Shown: positions 49,101-61,240 of the stretch, in pieces
Position numbering within the stretch: position 1 is the first letter of the stretch
How the letters are laid out: the number at the start of each line of letters is the position of its first letter
Source: Gymnothorax reevesii
Taxonomy: Eukaryota; Chordata; Actinopteri; Anguilliformes; Muraenidae
Direction: 5' to 3'
Assembly (NCBI GenBank): GCA_029721435.1
Contig: CM056584.1
Location: 9,072,395 to 9,136,394, forward strand
DNA length: 64,000 nt
Made by a program: the position numbers and the translations under genes
Notes under the pieces: generated by a model
Told to the model about the DNA's origin: nothing
What the model saw: only the letters and a program-made list of their open reading frames with translations
The model's database searches: none

Positions 49101-50400
49101 CTAGCGATCTAATGTGAGTGCTAATATCTGGTCATTTTCATACTGTACATGTCCTCTATGATGTTAATAGGAGATCAGATGGCATTTCAGCTTTACCCTT
49201 CTTGTATAATAAAAAAATTGAGTAATGTTAATGTTTAAATGCTAATGCTAACATGCTAATGCTAGAGATCTAATGTCAGTTCTAATATCTGGTCATTTCC
49301 ATACTCTACCTGTCCTCTATGATGTGAATAGGAGATCAGATGGCATTTCAGCTTAACCCTACTTGTGTAAAATGGAAATTGAGTGACATTAATGTTTTAA
49401 TACTAATGCTAACATACTAATGCTAGCGATCTAATGTGAGTGCTAATATCTGGTCATTTTCATACGGTAAGTGTCCTCTATGATGGGAGTATGGGATCAG
49501 ATGGCATTTCAGCTTAACCCTTCTTGTTTAAAATGGAAATTGAGTGATTTTAATGTTTAAATGCTAATGCTAACATGCTAATGCTAGCTATCTAATGTGA
49601 GTGCTAATAATTGGTCATTTTCATACTATACGTGTCCTCTATGATGTTAATAGGAGATCAGATGGCATTTCAGGTTAACCCTTCTTGTGTAAAATGGAAA
49701 TTGTGTGTTGTTAATGTTTAAATGCTAATGCTAACATGCTAATGCTAGCGATCTAATGTGAGTGCTAATATCTGGTCATTTTCATACTGTACATGTCCTC
49801 TATGATGTTAATTGGAGATCAGATGGCATTTAAGCTTTACCCTTCTTGTATAATAAAAAAATTGAGTAATGTTAATGTTTAAATGCTAAAGCTAACATGC
49901 TAATGCTAGCGATCTAATGTGAGTTCTAATATCTGGTCATTTTCATACTGTACGTGTCCTCTATGATGTTAATCGGAGATCAGATGGCATTTCAGCTTCA
50001 CCCTTCTTGTGTAAAATGGAAATTGAGTGACATTAATGTTTTAATACTAATGCTAACATGCTAATGCTAGCGATCTAATGTGAGTGCTAATATCTGGTCA
50101 TTTTCATACTGTACGTGTCCTCTATGATGGGAGTATGGGATGAGATGGCATTTCTGCTTAACCCTGCTTGTGTAAAATAGAAATTGAGTGATGTTAATGT
50201 TTGAATGCTAATGCTAACATGCTAATGCTAGCGATCTAATGTGAGTGCTAATATCTGGTCATTTTCATACTGTAAGTGTCCTCTATGATGTTAGTATGAT
50301 ATCAGATGGCATTTCTCCTTCACCCTTCTTGTATTATAAGCAAATTGGGTAATGTTAATGTTTCAATGCTAATGCTAACATGCTGATGCTAACATGCTAA
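46115..50400 (+). repeat. 2104-bp HOR (13 monomers), tandem duplication
   Basis: About 46115-48295 aligns to 48219-50400 at 2104 bp (13x161+14-3). Anchors: 46203, 46361, 46522, 46683, 46844, 47005, 47166, 47327, 47488, 47649, 47810, 47971, 48132, 48307, 48465, 48626, 48787, 48948, 49109, 49270, 49431, 49592, 49753, 49914, 50075, 50236. The unit is S, M, N, O, T, A, U, V, W, A, B, C, D. The second copy has gagagctaatatatgg near 48473. It is a shortened 4544-bp unit: the run E-F-G-H-S-M-N-O-T-A-B-C-D is missing between 48132 and 48307. Confidence 0.85.
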
Positions 50401-53400
50401 TGCTAGCAATCTAATGTGAGTGCTAATACCTGGTCATTTTCATACTGTACATGTCTTCTATGATGGGAGTATGGGATCAGATGGCATTTCAGCTTAACCC
50501 TGCTTGTGTAAAATGGAAATTGAGTGACGTTAATGTTTGAATGCTAATGCTAACATGCTAATGCTAGCGATCTAATGTGAGTTCTAATATCTGGTCATTT
50601 TCATACCATACATGTCCTTTATGATGTTAATAGGAGATCAGATGGCATTTCAGCTTAACCCTGCTTGTGTACAATGGAAATTTAGTGACGTTAATGTTTG
50701 AATGCTAATGCTAACATGCTAATGCTAGGGATCTAATGTGAGTGCTAATATCTGGTCATTTTCATACTGTACGTGTCCTCTATGATGGGAGTATGGGATC
50801 AGATGGCATTTCAGCTTAACCCTGCTTGTGTAAAATGGAAATTGAGTGAAGTTAATGTTTGAATACTAATGCTAACATGCTAATGCTAGCGCTCTAATGT
50901 GAATGCTAATATGTGGTCATTTTTATACTGTACGTGTCCTCAATGATGTTAATAGGAGATCAGATGGCATTTCAGCTTAACCCTGCTTGTGTAAAATGGA
51001 AATTTAGTGACGTTAATGTTTGAATGCTAATGCTAACATGCTAATGCTAGCGATCTAATGTGAGTGCTAATATCTGGTCATTTTCATACTATACGTGTCC
51101 TTTATGATGTTAATAGGAGATCAGATGGCATTTCAGCTTAACCCTTGTGTAAAATGGAAATTGAGTGATGTTAATGTTTAAATGCTAATGCTAACATGCT
51201 AATGCTAGCGCTCTAATGTGAGTGCTAATATCTGGTCATTTTCATACTGTACATGTCCTCTACGATGGGATTATGAGATCAGATGGCTTTTCAGCTTAAC
51301 CCTGCTTGTGTAAAATGGAAATATAATGACTTTCATGTTTGGATGCTAATGCTAACATGCTAATGCTAGCGATCTAATGTGAGTGCTAATATCTGGTCAT
51401 TTTCATACTATACGTGTCCTCTATGATGTTAATAGGAGATCAGATGGCATTTCAGCTTAACCCTTCTTGTGTAAAATGGAAATTGAGTGATGTTAATGTT
51501 TAAATGCTAATGCTAACATGCTAATGCTAGCTATCTAATGTGAGTTCTAATATCTGGTCATTTTCATACTATACGTGTCCTCTTTGATGTTAATAGGAGA
51601 TCAGATGGCATTTCAGCTTAACCCTTCTTGTTTAAAATGGAAATTGAGTGATTTTAATGTTTAAATGCTAATGCTAACATGCTAAAGCTAGCGATCTAAT
51701 GTGAGTGCTAATACCTGGTCATTTTCATACTGTACGTGTCCTCTATGATGAGAATATGGGATCAGATGGCATTTCAGCTTAACCCTGTTTGTGTAAAATG
51801 GAAATTGAGTGAAGTTAAAGTTTAAATGCTAATGCTAACATGCTAATGCTAGCGATCTAATGTGAGTGCTAATATCTGGTCATTTTCATACTGTACATGT
51901 CCTCTATGATGTTAATAGGAGATAGAATGGCATTTCAGCTTTACCCTTCTTGTATAATAAAAAAATTGAGTAATGTTAATGTTTAAATGCTAAAGCTAAC
52001 ATGCTAATGCTAGCGATCTAATGTGAGTTCTAATATCTGGTCATTTTCATACTGTACGTGTCCTCTATGATGTTAATCGGAGATCAGATGGCATTTCAGC
52101 TTCACCCTTCTTGTGTAAAATGGAAATTGAGTGACATTAATGTTTTAATACTAATGCTAACATGCTAATGCTAGCGATCTAATGTGAGTGCTAATATCTG
52201 GTCATTTTCATACTGTACGTGTCCTCTATGATGGGAGTATTCGATCAGATGGCATTTCTGCTTAACCCTGCTTGTGTAAAATAGAAATTGAGTGACGTTA
52301 ATGTTTGAATGCTAATGCTAACATGCTAATGCTAGCGATCTAATGTGAGTGCTAATATCTGGTCATTTTCATACTGTAAGTGTCCTCTATGATGTTAGTA
52401 TGATATCAGATGGCATTTCTCCTTCACCCTTCTTGTATTATAAGCAAATTGGGTAATGTTAATGTTTCAATGCTAATGCTAACATGCTGATGCTAACATG
52501 CTAATGCTAGCAATCTAATGTGAGTGCTAATACCTGGTCATTTTCATACTGTACATGTCTTCTATGATGGGAGTATGGGATCAGATGGCATTTCAGCTTA
52601 ACCCTGCTTGTGTAAAATGGAAATTGAGTGACGTTAATGTTTTAATGCTAATGCTAACATGCTAATGCTAGCGATCTAATGTGAGTGCTAATATCTGGTC
52701 ATTTTAATACTGTAAGTGTCCTCTATGATGTCAGTATGAGATCAGATGGCATTTCAGCTTCACCCTTCTTGTATTATAAGCAAATTGGGTAATGTTAATG
52801 TTTCAATGCTAATGCTAACATGCTGATGCTAACATGCTAATGCTAGCGATCTAATGTGAGTGCTAATATCTGGTCATTTTCATACTATACGTGTCCTTTA
52901 TGATGTTAATAGGAGATCAGATGGCATTTCAGCTTAACCCTTGTGTAAAATGGAAATTGAGTGATGTTAATGTTTAAATGCTAATGCTAACATGCTAATG
53001 CTAGCGCTCTAATGTGAGTGCTAATATCTGGTCATTTTCATACTGTACATGTCCTCTATGATGGGATTATGAGATCAGATGGCTTTTCAGCTTAACCCTG
53101 CTTGTGTAAAATGGAAATTTAATGACTTTCATGTTTGAATGCTAATGCTAACATGCTAATGCTAGCGATCTAATGTGAGTGCTAATATCTGGTCATTTTC
53201 ATACTATACGTGTCCTCTATGATGTTAATAGGAGATCGGATGGCATTTCAGCTTAACCCTTCTTGTGTAAAATGGAAATTGAGTGATGTTAATGTTTAAA
53301 TGCTAATGCTAACATGCTAATGCTAGCTATCTAATGTGAGATCTAATATCTGGTCATTTTCATACTATACGTGTCCTCTTTGATGTTAATAGGAGATCAG

Positions 53401-53821
53401 ATGGCATTTCAGCTTAACCCTTCTTGTTTAAAATGGAAATTGAGTGATTTTAATGTTTAAATGCTAATGCTAACATGCTTAAGCTAGCGATCTAATGTGA
53501 GTGCTAATACCTGGTCATTTTCATACTGTACGTGTCCTCTATGATGAGAATATGGGATCAGATGGCATTTCAGCTTAACCCTGTTTGTGTAAAATGGAAA
53601 TTGAGTGAAGTTAAAGTTTAAATGCTAATGCTAACATGCTAATGCTAGCGATCTAATGTGAGTGCTAATATCTGGTCATTTTCATACTGTAGATGTCCTC
53701 TATGATGTTAATAGGAGATCAGATGGCATTTCAGCTTTACCCTTCTTGTATAATAAAAAAATTGAGTAATGTTCATGTTTAAATGCTAAAGCTAACATGC
53801 TAATGCTAGCCATCTAATGTG
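50400..53821 (+). repeat. 4544-bp-type HOR, further copy
   Basis: Anchors: 50411, 50572, 50733, 50894, 51055, 51213, 51374, 51535, 51696, 51857, 52018, 52179, 52340, 52515, 52676, 52851, 53009, 53170, 53331, 53492, 53653. It aligns to 43590-45870 at 6809 bp and then to 46030-47165 at 6648 bp (6648 = 4544+2104). Shared marks are ctctacgatggg near 51260, ggagatagaatgg near 51920 and cattttaata near 52703. Private marks: aaatataatgac near 51320, gtttggatgc near 51337, gtattcgatc near 52238 and gtcagtatgag near 52730. The last monomer has gtagatgtcc, as at 37756 and 42300. Confidence 0.83.
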
Positions 53822-56800
53822 AGTTCTAATATCTGGTCATTTCCATACTCTACCTGTCCTCTATGATGTGAATAGGAGATCAGATGGCATTTCAGCTTAA
53901 CCCTACTTGTGTAAAATGGAAATTGAGTGACATTAATGTTTTAATACTAATGCTAACATACTAATGCTAGCGATCTAATGTGAGTGCTAATATCTGGTCA
54001 TTTTCATACGGTAAGTGTCCTCTATGATGGGAGTATGGGATCAGATGGCATTTCAGCTTAACCCTTCTTGTTTAAAATGGAAATTGAGTGATTTTAATGT
54101 TTAAATGCTAATGCTAACATGCTAATGCTAGCTATCTAATGTGAGTGCTAATATCTGGTCATTTTCATACTATACGTGTCCTCTATGATGTTAATAGGAG
54201 ATCAGATGGCATTTCAGGTTAACCCTTCTTGTGTAAAATGGAAATTGTGTGTTGTTAATGTTTAAATGCTAATGCTAACATGCTAATGCTAGCGATCTAA
54301 TGTGAGTGCTAATATCTGGTCATTTTCATACTGTACATGTCCTCTATGATGTTAATAGGAGATCAGATGGCATTTCAGCTTTACCCTTCTTGTATAATAA
54401 AAAAATTGAGTAATGTTAATGTTTAAATGCTAAAGCTAACATGCTAATGCTAGCCATCTAATGTGAGTTCTAATATCTGGTCATTTTCATACTGTACGTG
54501 TCCTCTATGATGTTAATCGGAGATCAGATGGCATTTCAGCTTCACCCTTCTTGTGTAAAATGGAAATTGAGTGACATTAATGTTTTAATACTAATGCTAA
54601 CATGCTAATGCTAGCGATCTAATGTGAGTGCTAATATCTGGTCATTTTCATACTGTACGTGTCCTCTATGATGGGAGTATGGGATCAAATGGCATTTCAG
54701 CTTAACCCTGCTTGTGTAAAATAGAAATTGAGTGACGTTAATGTTTGAATGCTAATGCTAACATGCTAATGCTAGCGATCTAATGTGAGTGCTAATATCT
54801 GGTCATTTTCATACTGTAAGTGTCCTCTATGATGTTAGTATGAGATCAGATGGCATTTCAGCTTCACCCTTCTTGTATTATAAGCAAATTGGGTAATGTT
54901 AATGTTTCAATGCTAATGCTAACATGCTGATGCTAACATGCTAATGCTAGCGATCTAATGTGAGTGCTAATATCTGGTCATTTTCATACTATACGTGTCC
55001 TTTATGATGTTAATAGGAGATCAGATGGCATTTCAGCTTAACCCTTGTGTAAAATGGAAATTGAGTGATGTTAATGTTTAAATGCTAATGCTAACATGCT
55101 AATGCTAGCGCTCTAATGTGAGTGCTAATATCTGGTCATTTTCATACTGTACATGTCCTCTATGATGGGATTATGAGATCAGATGGCTTTTCAGCTTAAC
55201 CCTGCTTGTGTAAAATGGAAATTTAATGACTTTCATGTTTGAATGCTAATGCTAACATGCTAATGCTAGCGATCTAATGTGAGTGCTAATATCTGGTCAT
55301 TTTCATACTATACGTGTCCTCTATGATGTTAATAGGAGATCGGATGGCATTTCAGCTCAACCCTTCTCTTGTAAAATGGAAATTGAGTGATGTTAATGTT
55401 TAAATGCTAATGCTAACATGCTAATGCTAGCTATCTAATGTGAGTTCTAATATCTGGTCATTTTCATACTATACGTGTCCTCTTTGATGTTAATAGGAGA
55501 TCAGATGGCATTTCAGCTTAACCCTTCTTGTTTAAAATGGAAATTGAGTGATTTTAATGTTTAAATGCTAATGCTAACATGCTTAAGCTAGCGATCTAAT
55601 GTGAGTGCTAATACCTGGTCATTTTCATACTGTACGTGTCCTCTATGATGAGAATATGGGATCAGATGGCATTTCAGCTTAACCCTGTTTGTGTAAAATG
55701 GAAATTGAGTGAAGTTAAAGTTTAAATGCTAATGCTAACATGCTAATGCTAGCGATCTAATGTGAGTGCTAATATCTGGTCATTTTCATACTGTCGATGT
55801 CCTCTATGATGTTAATAGGAGATCAGATGGCATTTCAGCTTTACCCTTCTTGTATAATAAAAAAATTGAGTAATGTTAATGTTTAAATGCTAAAGCTAAC
55901 ATGCTAATGCTAGCGATCTAATGTGAGTTCTAATATCTGGTCATTTTCATACTGTACGTGTCCTCTATGATGTTAATCGGAGATCAGATGGCATTTCAGC
56001 TTCACCCTTCTTGTGTAAAATGGAAATTGAGTGACATTAATGTTTTAATACTAATGCTAACATGCTAATGCTAGCGATCTAATGTGAGTGCTAATATCTG
56101 GTCATTTTCATACTGTACGTGTCCTCTATGATGGGAGTATGGGATCAGATGGCATTTCAGCTTAACCCTGCTTGTGTAAAATAGAAATTGAGTGACGTTA
56201 ATGTTTGAATGCTAATGCTAACATGCTAATGCTAGCGATCTAATGTGAGTGCTAATATCTGGTCATTTTCATACTGTAAGTGTCCTCTATGATGTAAGTA
56301 TGATATCAGATGGCATTTCTCCTTCACCCTTCTTGTATTATAAGCAAATTGGGTAATGTTAATGTTTCAATGCTAATGCTAACATGCTGATGCTAACATG
56401 CTAATGCTAGCAATCTAATGTGAGTGCTAATACCTGGTCATTTTCATCCTGTACATGTCTTCTATGATGGGAGTATGGGATCAGATGGCATTTCAGCTTA
56501 ACCCTGCTTGTGTAAAATGGAAATTGAGTGACGTTAATGTTTGAATGCTAATGCTAACCCGCAAATGCTAGCGATCTAATGTGAGTGCTAATATCTGGTC
56601 ATTTTCATACTGTACGTGTCCTCTTTGATGTTAATAGGAGATCAGATGGCATTTCAGCTTAACCCTTCTTGTATAATAAAAAAATTGAGTAATGTTAATG
56701 TTTAAATGCTAATGCTAGCAATCTAATGTGAGTGCTAATACCTGGTCATTTTCATACTGTACATGTCTTCTATGATGGGAGTATGGGATCAGATGGAATT

Positions 56801-59800
56801 TCAGCTTAACCCTTCTTGTGTAAAATGGAAATTGAGTGATGTTAATGTTTAAATGCTAATGCTAACATGCTAATGCTAGCTATCTAATGTGAGTTCTAAT
56901 ATCTGGTCATTTTCATACTGTACGTGTCCTCTATGATGTTAATAGGAGATCAGATGGCATTTCAGCTTTACCCTTCTTGTATAATAAAAAAATTGAGTAA
57001 TGTTAATGTTTAAATGCTAATGCTAACATGCTAATGCTAGAGATCTAATGTCAGTTCTAATATCTGGTCATTTCCATACTCTACCTGTCCTCTATGATGT
57101 GAATAGGAGATCAGATGGCATTTCAGCTTAACCCTACTTGTGTAAAATGGAAATTGAGTGACATTAATGTTTTAATACTAATGCTAACATACTAATGCTA
57201 GCGATCTAATGTGAGTGCTAATATCTGGTCATTTTCATACGGTAAGTGTCCTCTATGATGGGAGTATGGGATCAGATGGCATTTCAGCTTAACCCTTCTT
57301 GTTTAAAATGGAAATTGAGTGATTTTAATGTTTAAATGCTAATGCTAACATGCTAATGCTAGCAATCTAATGTGAGTGCTAATATCTGGTCATTTTCATA
57401 CTATACGTGTCCTCTATGATGTTAATAGGAGATCAGATGGCATTTCAGGTTAACCCTTCTTGTGTAAAATGGAAATTGTGTGTTGTTAATGTTTAAATGC
57501 TAATGCTAACATGCTAATGCTAGCGATCTAATGTGAGTGCTAATATCTGGTCATTTTCATACTGTACATGTCCTCTATGATGTTAATAGGAGATCAGATG
57601 GCATTTCAGCTTTACCCTTCTTGTATAATAAAAAAATTGAGTAATGTTAATGTTTAAATGCTAAAGCTAACATGCTAATGCTAGCCATCTAATGTGAGTT
57701 CTAATATCTGGTCATTTTCATACTGTACGTGTCCTCTATGATGTTAATCGGAGATCAGATGGCATTTCAGCTTCACCCTTCTTGTGTAAAATGGAAATTG
57801 AGTGACATTAATGTTTTAATACTAATGCTAACATGCTAATGCTAGCGATCTAATGTGAGTGCTAATATCTGGTCATTTTCATACTGTACGTGTCCTCTAT
57901 GATGGGAGTATGGGATCAAATGGCATTTCAGCTTAACCCTGCTTGTGTAAAATAGAAATTGAGTGACGTTAATGTTTGAATGCTAATGCTAACATGCTAA
58001 TGCTAGCGATCTAATGTGAGTGCTAATATCTGGTCATTTTCATACTGTAAGTGTCCTCTATGATGTTAGTATGAGATCAGATGGCATTTCAGCTTCACCC
58101 TTCTTGTATTATAAGCAAATTGGGTAATGTTAATGTTTCAATGCTAATGCTAACATGCTGATGCTAACATGCTAATGCTAGCGATCTAATGTGAGTGCTA
58201 ATATCTGGTCATTTTCATACTATACGTGTCCTTTATGATGTTAATAGGAGATCAGATGGCATTTCAGCTTAACCCTTGTGTAAAATGGAAATTGAGTGAT
58301 GTTAATGTTTAAATGCTAATGCTAACATGCTAATGCTAGCGCTCTAATGTGAGTGCTAATATCTGGTCATTTTCATACTGTACATGTCCTCTATGATGGG
58401 ATTATGAGATCAGATGGCTTTTCAGCTTAACCCTGCTTGTGTAAAATGGAAATTTAATGACTTTCATGTTTGAATGCTAATGCTAACATGCTAATGCTAG
58501 CGATCTAATGTGAGTGCTAATATCTGGTCATTTTCATACTATACGTGTCCTCTATGATGTTAATAGGAGATCGGATGGCATTTCAGCTCAACCCTTCTCT
58601 TGTAAAATGGAAATTGAGTGATGTTAATGTTTAAATGCTAATGCTAACATGCTAATGCTAGCTATCTAATGTGAGTTCTAATATCTGGTCATTTTCATAC
58701 TATACGTGTCCTCTTTGATGTTAATAGGAGATCAGATGGCATTTCAGCTTAACCCTTCTTGTTTAAAATGGAAATTGAGTGATTTTAATGTTTAAATGCT
58801 AATGCTAACATGCTTAAGCTAGCGATCTAATGTGAGTGCTAATACCTGGTCATTTTCATACTGTACGTGTCCTCTATGATGAGAATATGGGATCAGATGG
58901 CATTTCAGCTTAACCCTGTTTGTGTAAAATGGAAATTGAGTGAAGTTAAAGTTTAAATGCTAATGCTAACATGCTAATGCTAGCGATCTAATGTGAGTGC
59001 TAATATCTGGTCATTTTCATACTGTCGATGTCCTCTATGATGTTAATAGGAGATCAGATGGCATTTCAGCTTTACCCTTCTTGTATAATAAAAAAATTGA
59101 GTAATGTTAATGTTTAAATGCTAAAGCTAACATGCTAATGCTAGCGATCTAATGTGAGTTCTAATATCTGGTCATTTTCATACTGTACGTGTCCTCTATG
59201 ATGTTAATCGGAGATCAGATGGCATTTCAGCTTCACCCTTCTTGTGTAAAATGGAAATTGAGTGACATTAATGTTTTAATACTAATGCTAACATGCTAAT
59301 GCTAGCGATCTAATGTGAGTGCTAATATCTGGTCATTTTCATACTGTACGTGTCCTCTATGATGGGAGTATGGGATCAGATGGCATTTCAGCTTAACCCT
59401 GCTTGTGTAAAATAGAAATTGAGTGACGTTAATGTTTGAATGCTAATGCTAACATGCTAATGCTAGCGATCTAATGTGAGTGCTAATATCTGGTCATTTT
59501 CATACTGTAAGTGTCCTCTATGATGTAAGTATGATATCAGATGGCATTTCTCCTTCACCCTTCTTGTATTATAAGCAAATTGGGTAATGTTAATGTTTCA
59601 ATGCTAATGCTAACATGCTGATGCTAACATGCTAATGCTAGCAATCTAATGTGAGTGCTAATACCTGCTCATTTTCATCCTGTACATGTCTTCTATGATG
59701 GGAGTATGGGATCAGATGGCATTTCAGCTTAACCCTGCTTGTGTAAAATGGAAATTGAGTGACGTTAATGTTTGAATGCTAATGCTAACCCGCTAATGCT

Positions 59801-60150
59801 AGCGATCTAATGTGAGTGCTAATATCTGGTCATTTTCATACTGTACGTGTCCTCTTTGATGTTAATAGGAGATCAGATGGCATTTCAGCTTAACCCTTCT
59901 TGTATAATAAAAAAATTGAGTAATGTTAATGTTTAAATGCTAATGCTAGCAATCTAATGTGAGTGCTAATACTTGGTCATTTTCATACTGTACATGTCTT
60001 CTATGATGGGAGTATGGGATCAGATGGCATTTCAGCTTAACCCTTCTTGTGTAAAATGGAAATTGAGTGATGTTAATGTTTAAATGCTAATGCTAACATG
60101 CTAATGCTAGCTATCTAATGTGAGTTCTAATATCTGGTCATTTTCATACT
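53822..60150 (+). repeat. 3231-bp HOR (20 monomers), nearly two copies
   Basis: Bases 53822-56919 align to 57053-60150 at 3231 bp (20x161+28-3-14). Anchors of copy 1: 53975, 54136, 54297, 54458, 54619, 54780, 54955, 55113, 55274, 55435, 55596, 55757, 55918, 56079, 56240, 56415, 56576, 56723, 56884, 57045; copy 2 is plus 3231. Shared marks: gccatct (54455/57686), ggcatttcagctcaaccc with tctcttg near 55355/58586, gtcgatg (55793/59024), gtaagtatg (56294/59525), catcctg and aacccgc. Differences: aacccgcaaatgc near 56564 against aacccgctaatgc; ctgctc near 59666; gatggaatt near 56795; atacttgg near 59969; gctatct at 54132 against gcaatct at 57363. Confidence 0.87.
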
Positions 60151-61240
60151 ATACGTGTCCTCTATGATGTTAATAGGAGATCAGATGGCATTTCAGCTTA
60201 ACCCTGCTTGTGTAAAATGGAAATTTAGTGACGTTAATGTTTGAATGCTAATGCTAACATGCTAATGCTAGCGATCTAATATGAGTGCTAATATCTGGTC
60301 ATTTTCATACTATACGTGTCCATTATGATGTTAATAGGAGATCAGATGGCATTTCAGCTTAACCCTTGTGTAAAATGGAAATTGAGTGATGTTAATGTTT
60401 AAATGCTAATCCTAACATTCTAATGCTAGCACTCTAATGTGAGTGCTAATATCTGGTCATTTTCATACTGTACATGTCCTCTATGATGGGATTATGAGAT
60501 CAGATGGCTTTTCTGCTTTACCCTTCTTGTATAATAAAAAAATTGAGTAATGTTAATGTTTAAATGCTAAAGCTAACATGCTAATGCTAGCGATCTAATG
60601 TGAGTTCTAATATCTGGTCATTTTCATACTGTACGTGTCCTCTATGATGTTAATCGGAGATCAGATGGCATTTCAGCTTCACCCTTCTTGTATTATAAGC
60701 AAATTGGGTAATGTTAATGTTTCAATGCTAATGCTAACATGCTGATGCTAACATGCTAATGTTAGCAATCTAATGTGAGTGCTAATACCTGGTCATTTTC
60801 ATACTGTACATGTCTTCTATGATGGGAGTATGGGATCAGATGGCATTTCAGCTTAACCCTGCTTGTGTAAAATGGAAATTGAGTGACGTTGTTTGAATGC
60901 TAATGCTAACATGCTAATGCTAGCGATCTAATGTGACTGCTAATACCTGGTCATTTTCATACTGTACATGTCCTCTATGATGGGAGTATGAGATCAGATG
61001 GCTTTTCAGCTTAACCCTGCTTGTGTAAAATGGAAATTGAGTGACGTTAATGTTTGAATGCTAATGCTAACATGCTAATGCTAGCGATCTAATATGAGTT
61101 CTAATATCTGGTCATTTTCATACCATACGTGACCTTTATGATGTTAATAGGAGATCAGATGGCATTTCAGCTTAACCCTGCTTGTGTACAATGGAAATTT
61201 AGTGACGTTAATGTTTGAATGCTAATGCTAACATGCTAAT
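60151..61240 (+). repeat. Segment shared with 12667-13756
   Basis: Anchors 60276, 60434, 60595, 60770, 60928, 61089. The segment aligns at 47484 bp, continuing a weaker match from about 58980/11500. Shared rare marks are gtccattatgatg (near 60308/12824) and gctaatcctaac (near 60407/12923). Changes special to this copy: acattctaatgc near 60415, gcactct near 60430, and ctaatatgag at 60276 and 61089. The match ends where 61250 is a G/Q-like monomer and 13766 is M. Confidence 0.83.
60434..60594 (+). repeat. Chimeric monomer M/A, third copy
   Basis: M-type left part (gggattatgag, ggctttt) joined to A-type right part (ctgctttaccc, AATAAA-containing A-run) exactly as at 13 and 12950. It has gcactct before the anchor in place of gcgctct, a CpG to CpA change. 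Confidence 0.84.

Noticed and set aside
37753..53821. New satellite family in the U-V-W region
   Set aside because: U, V and W still match the common monomer over their full length and keep its register and length, so they are variants of one family.
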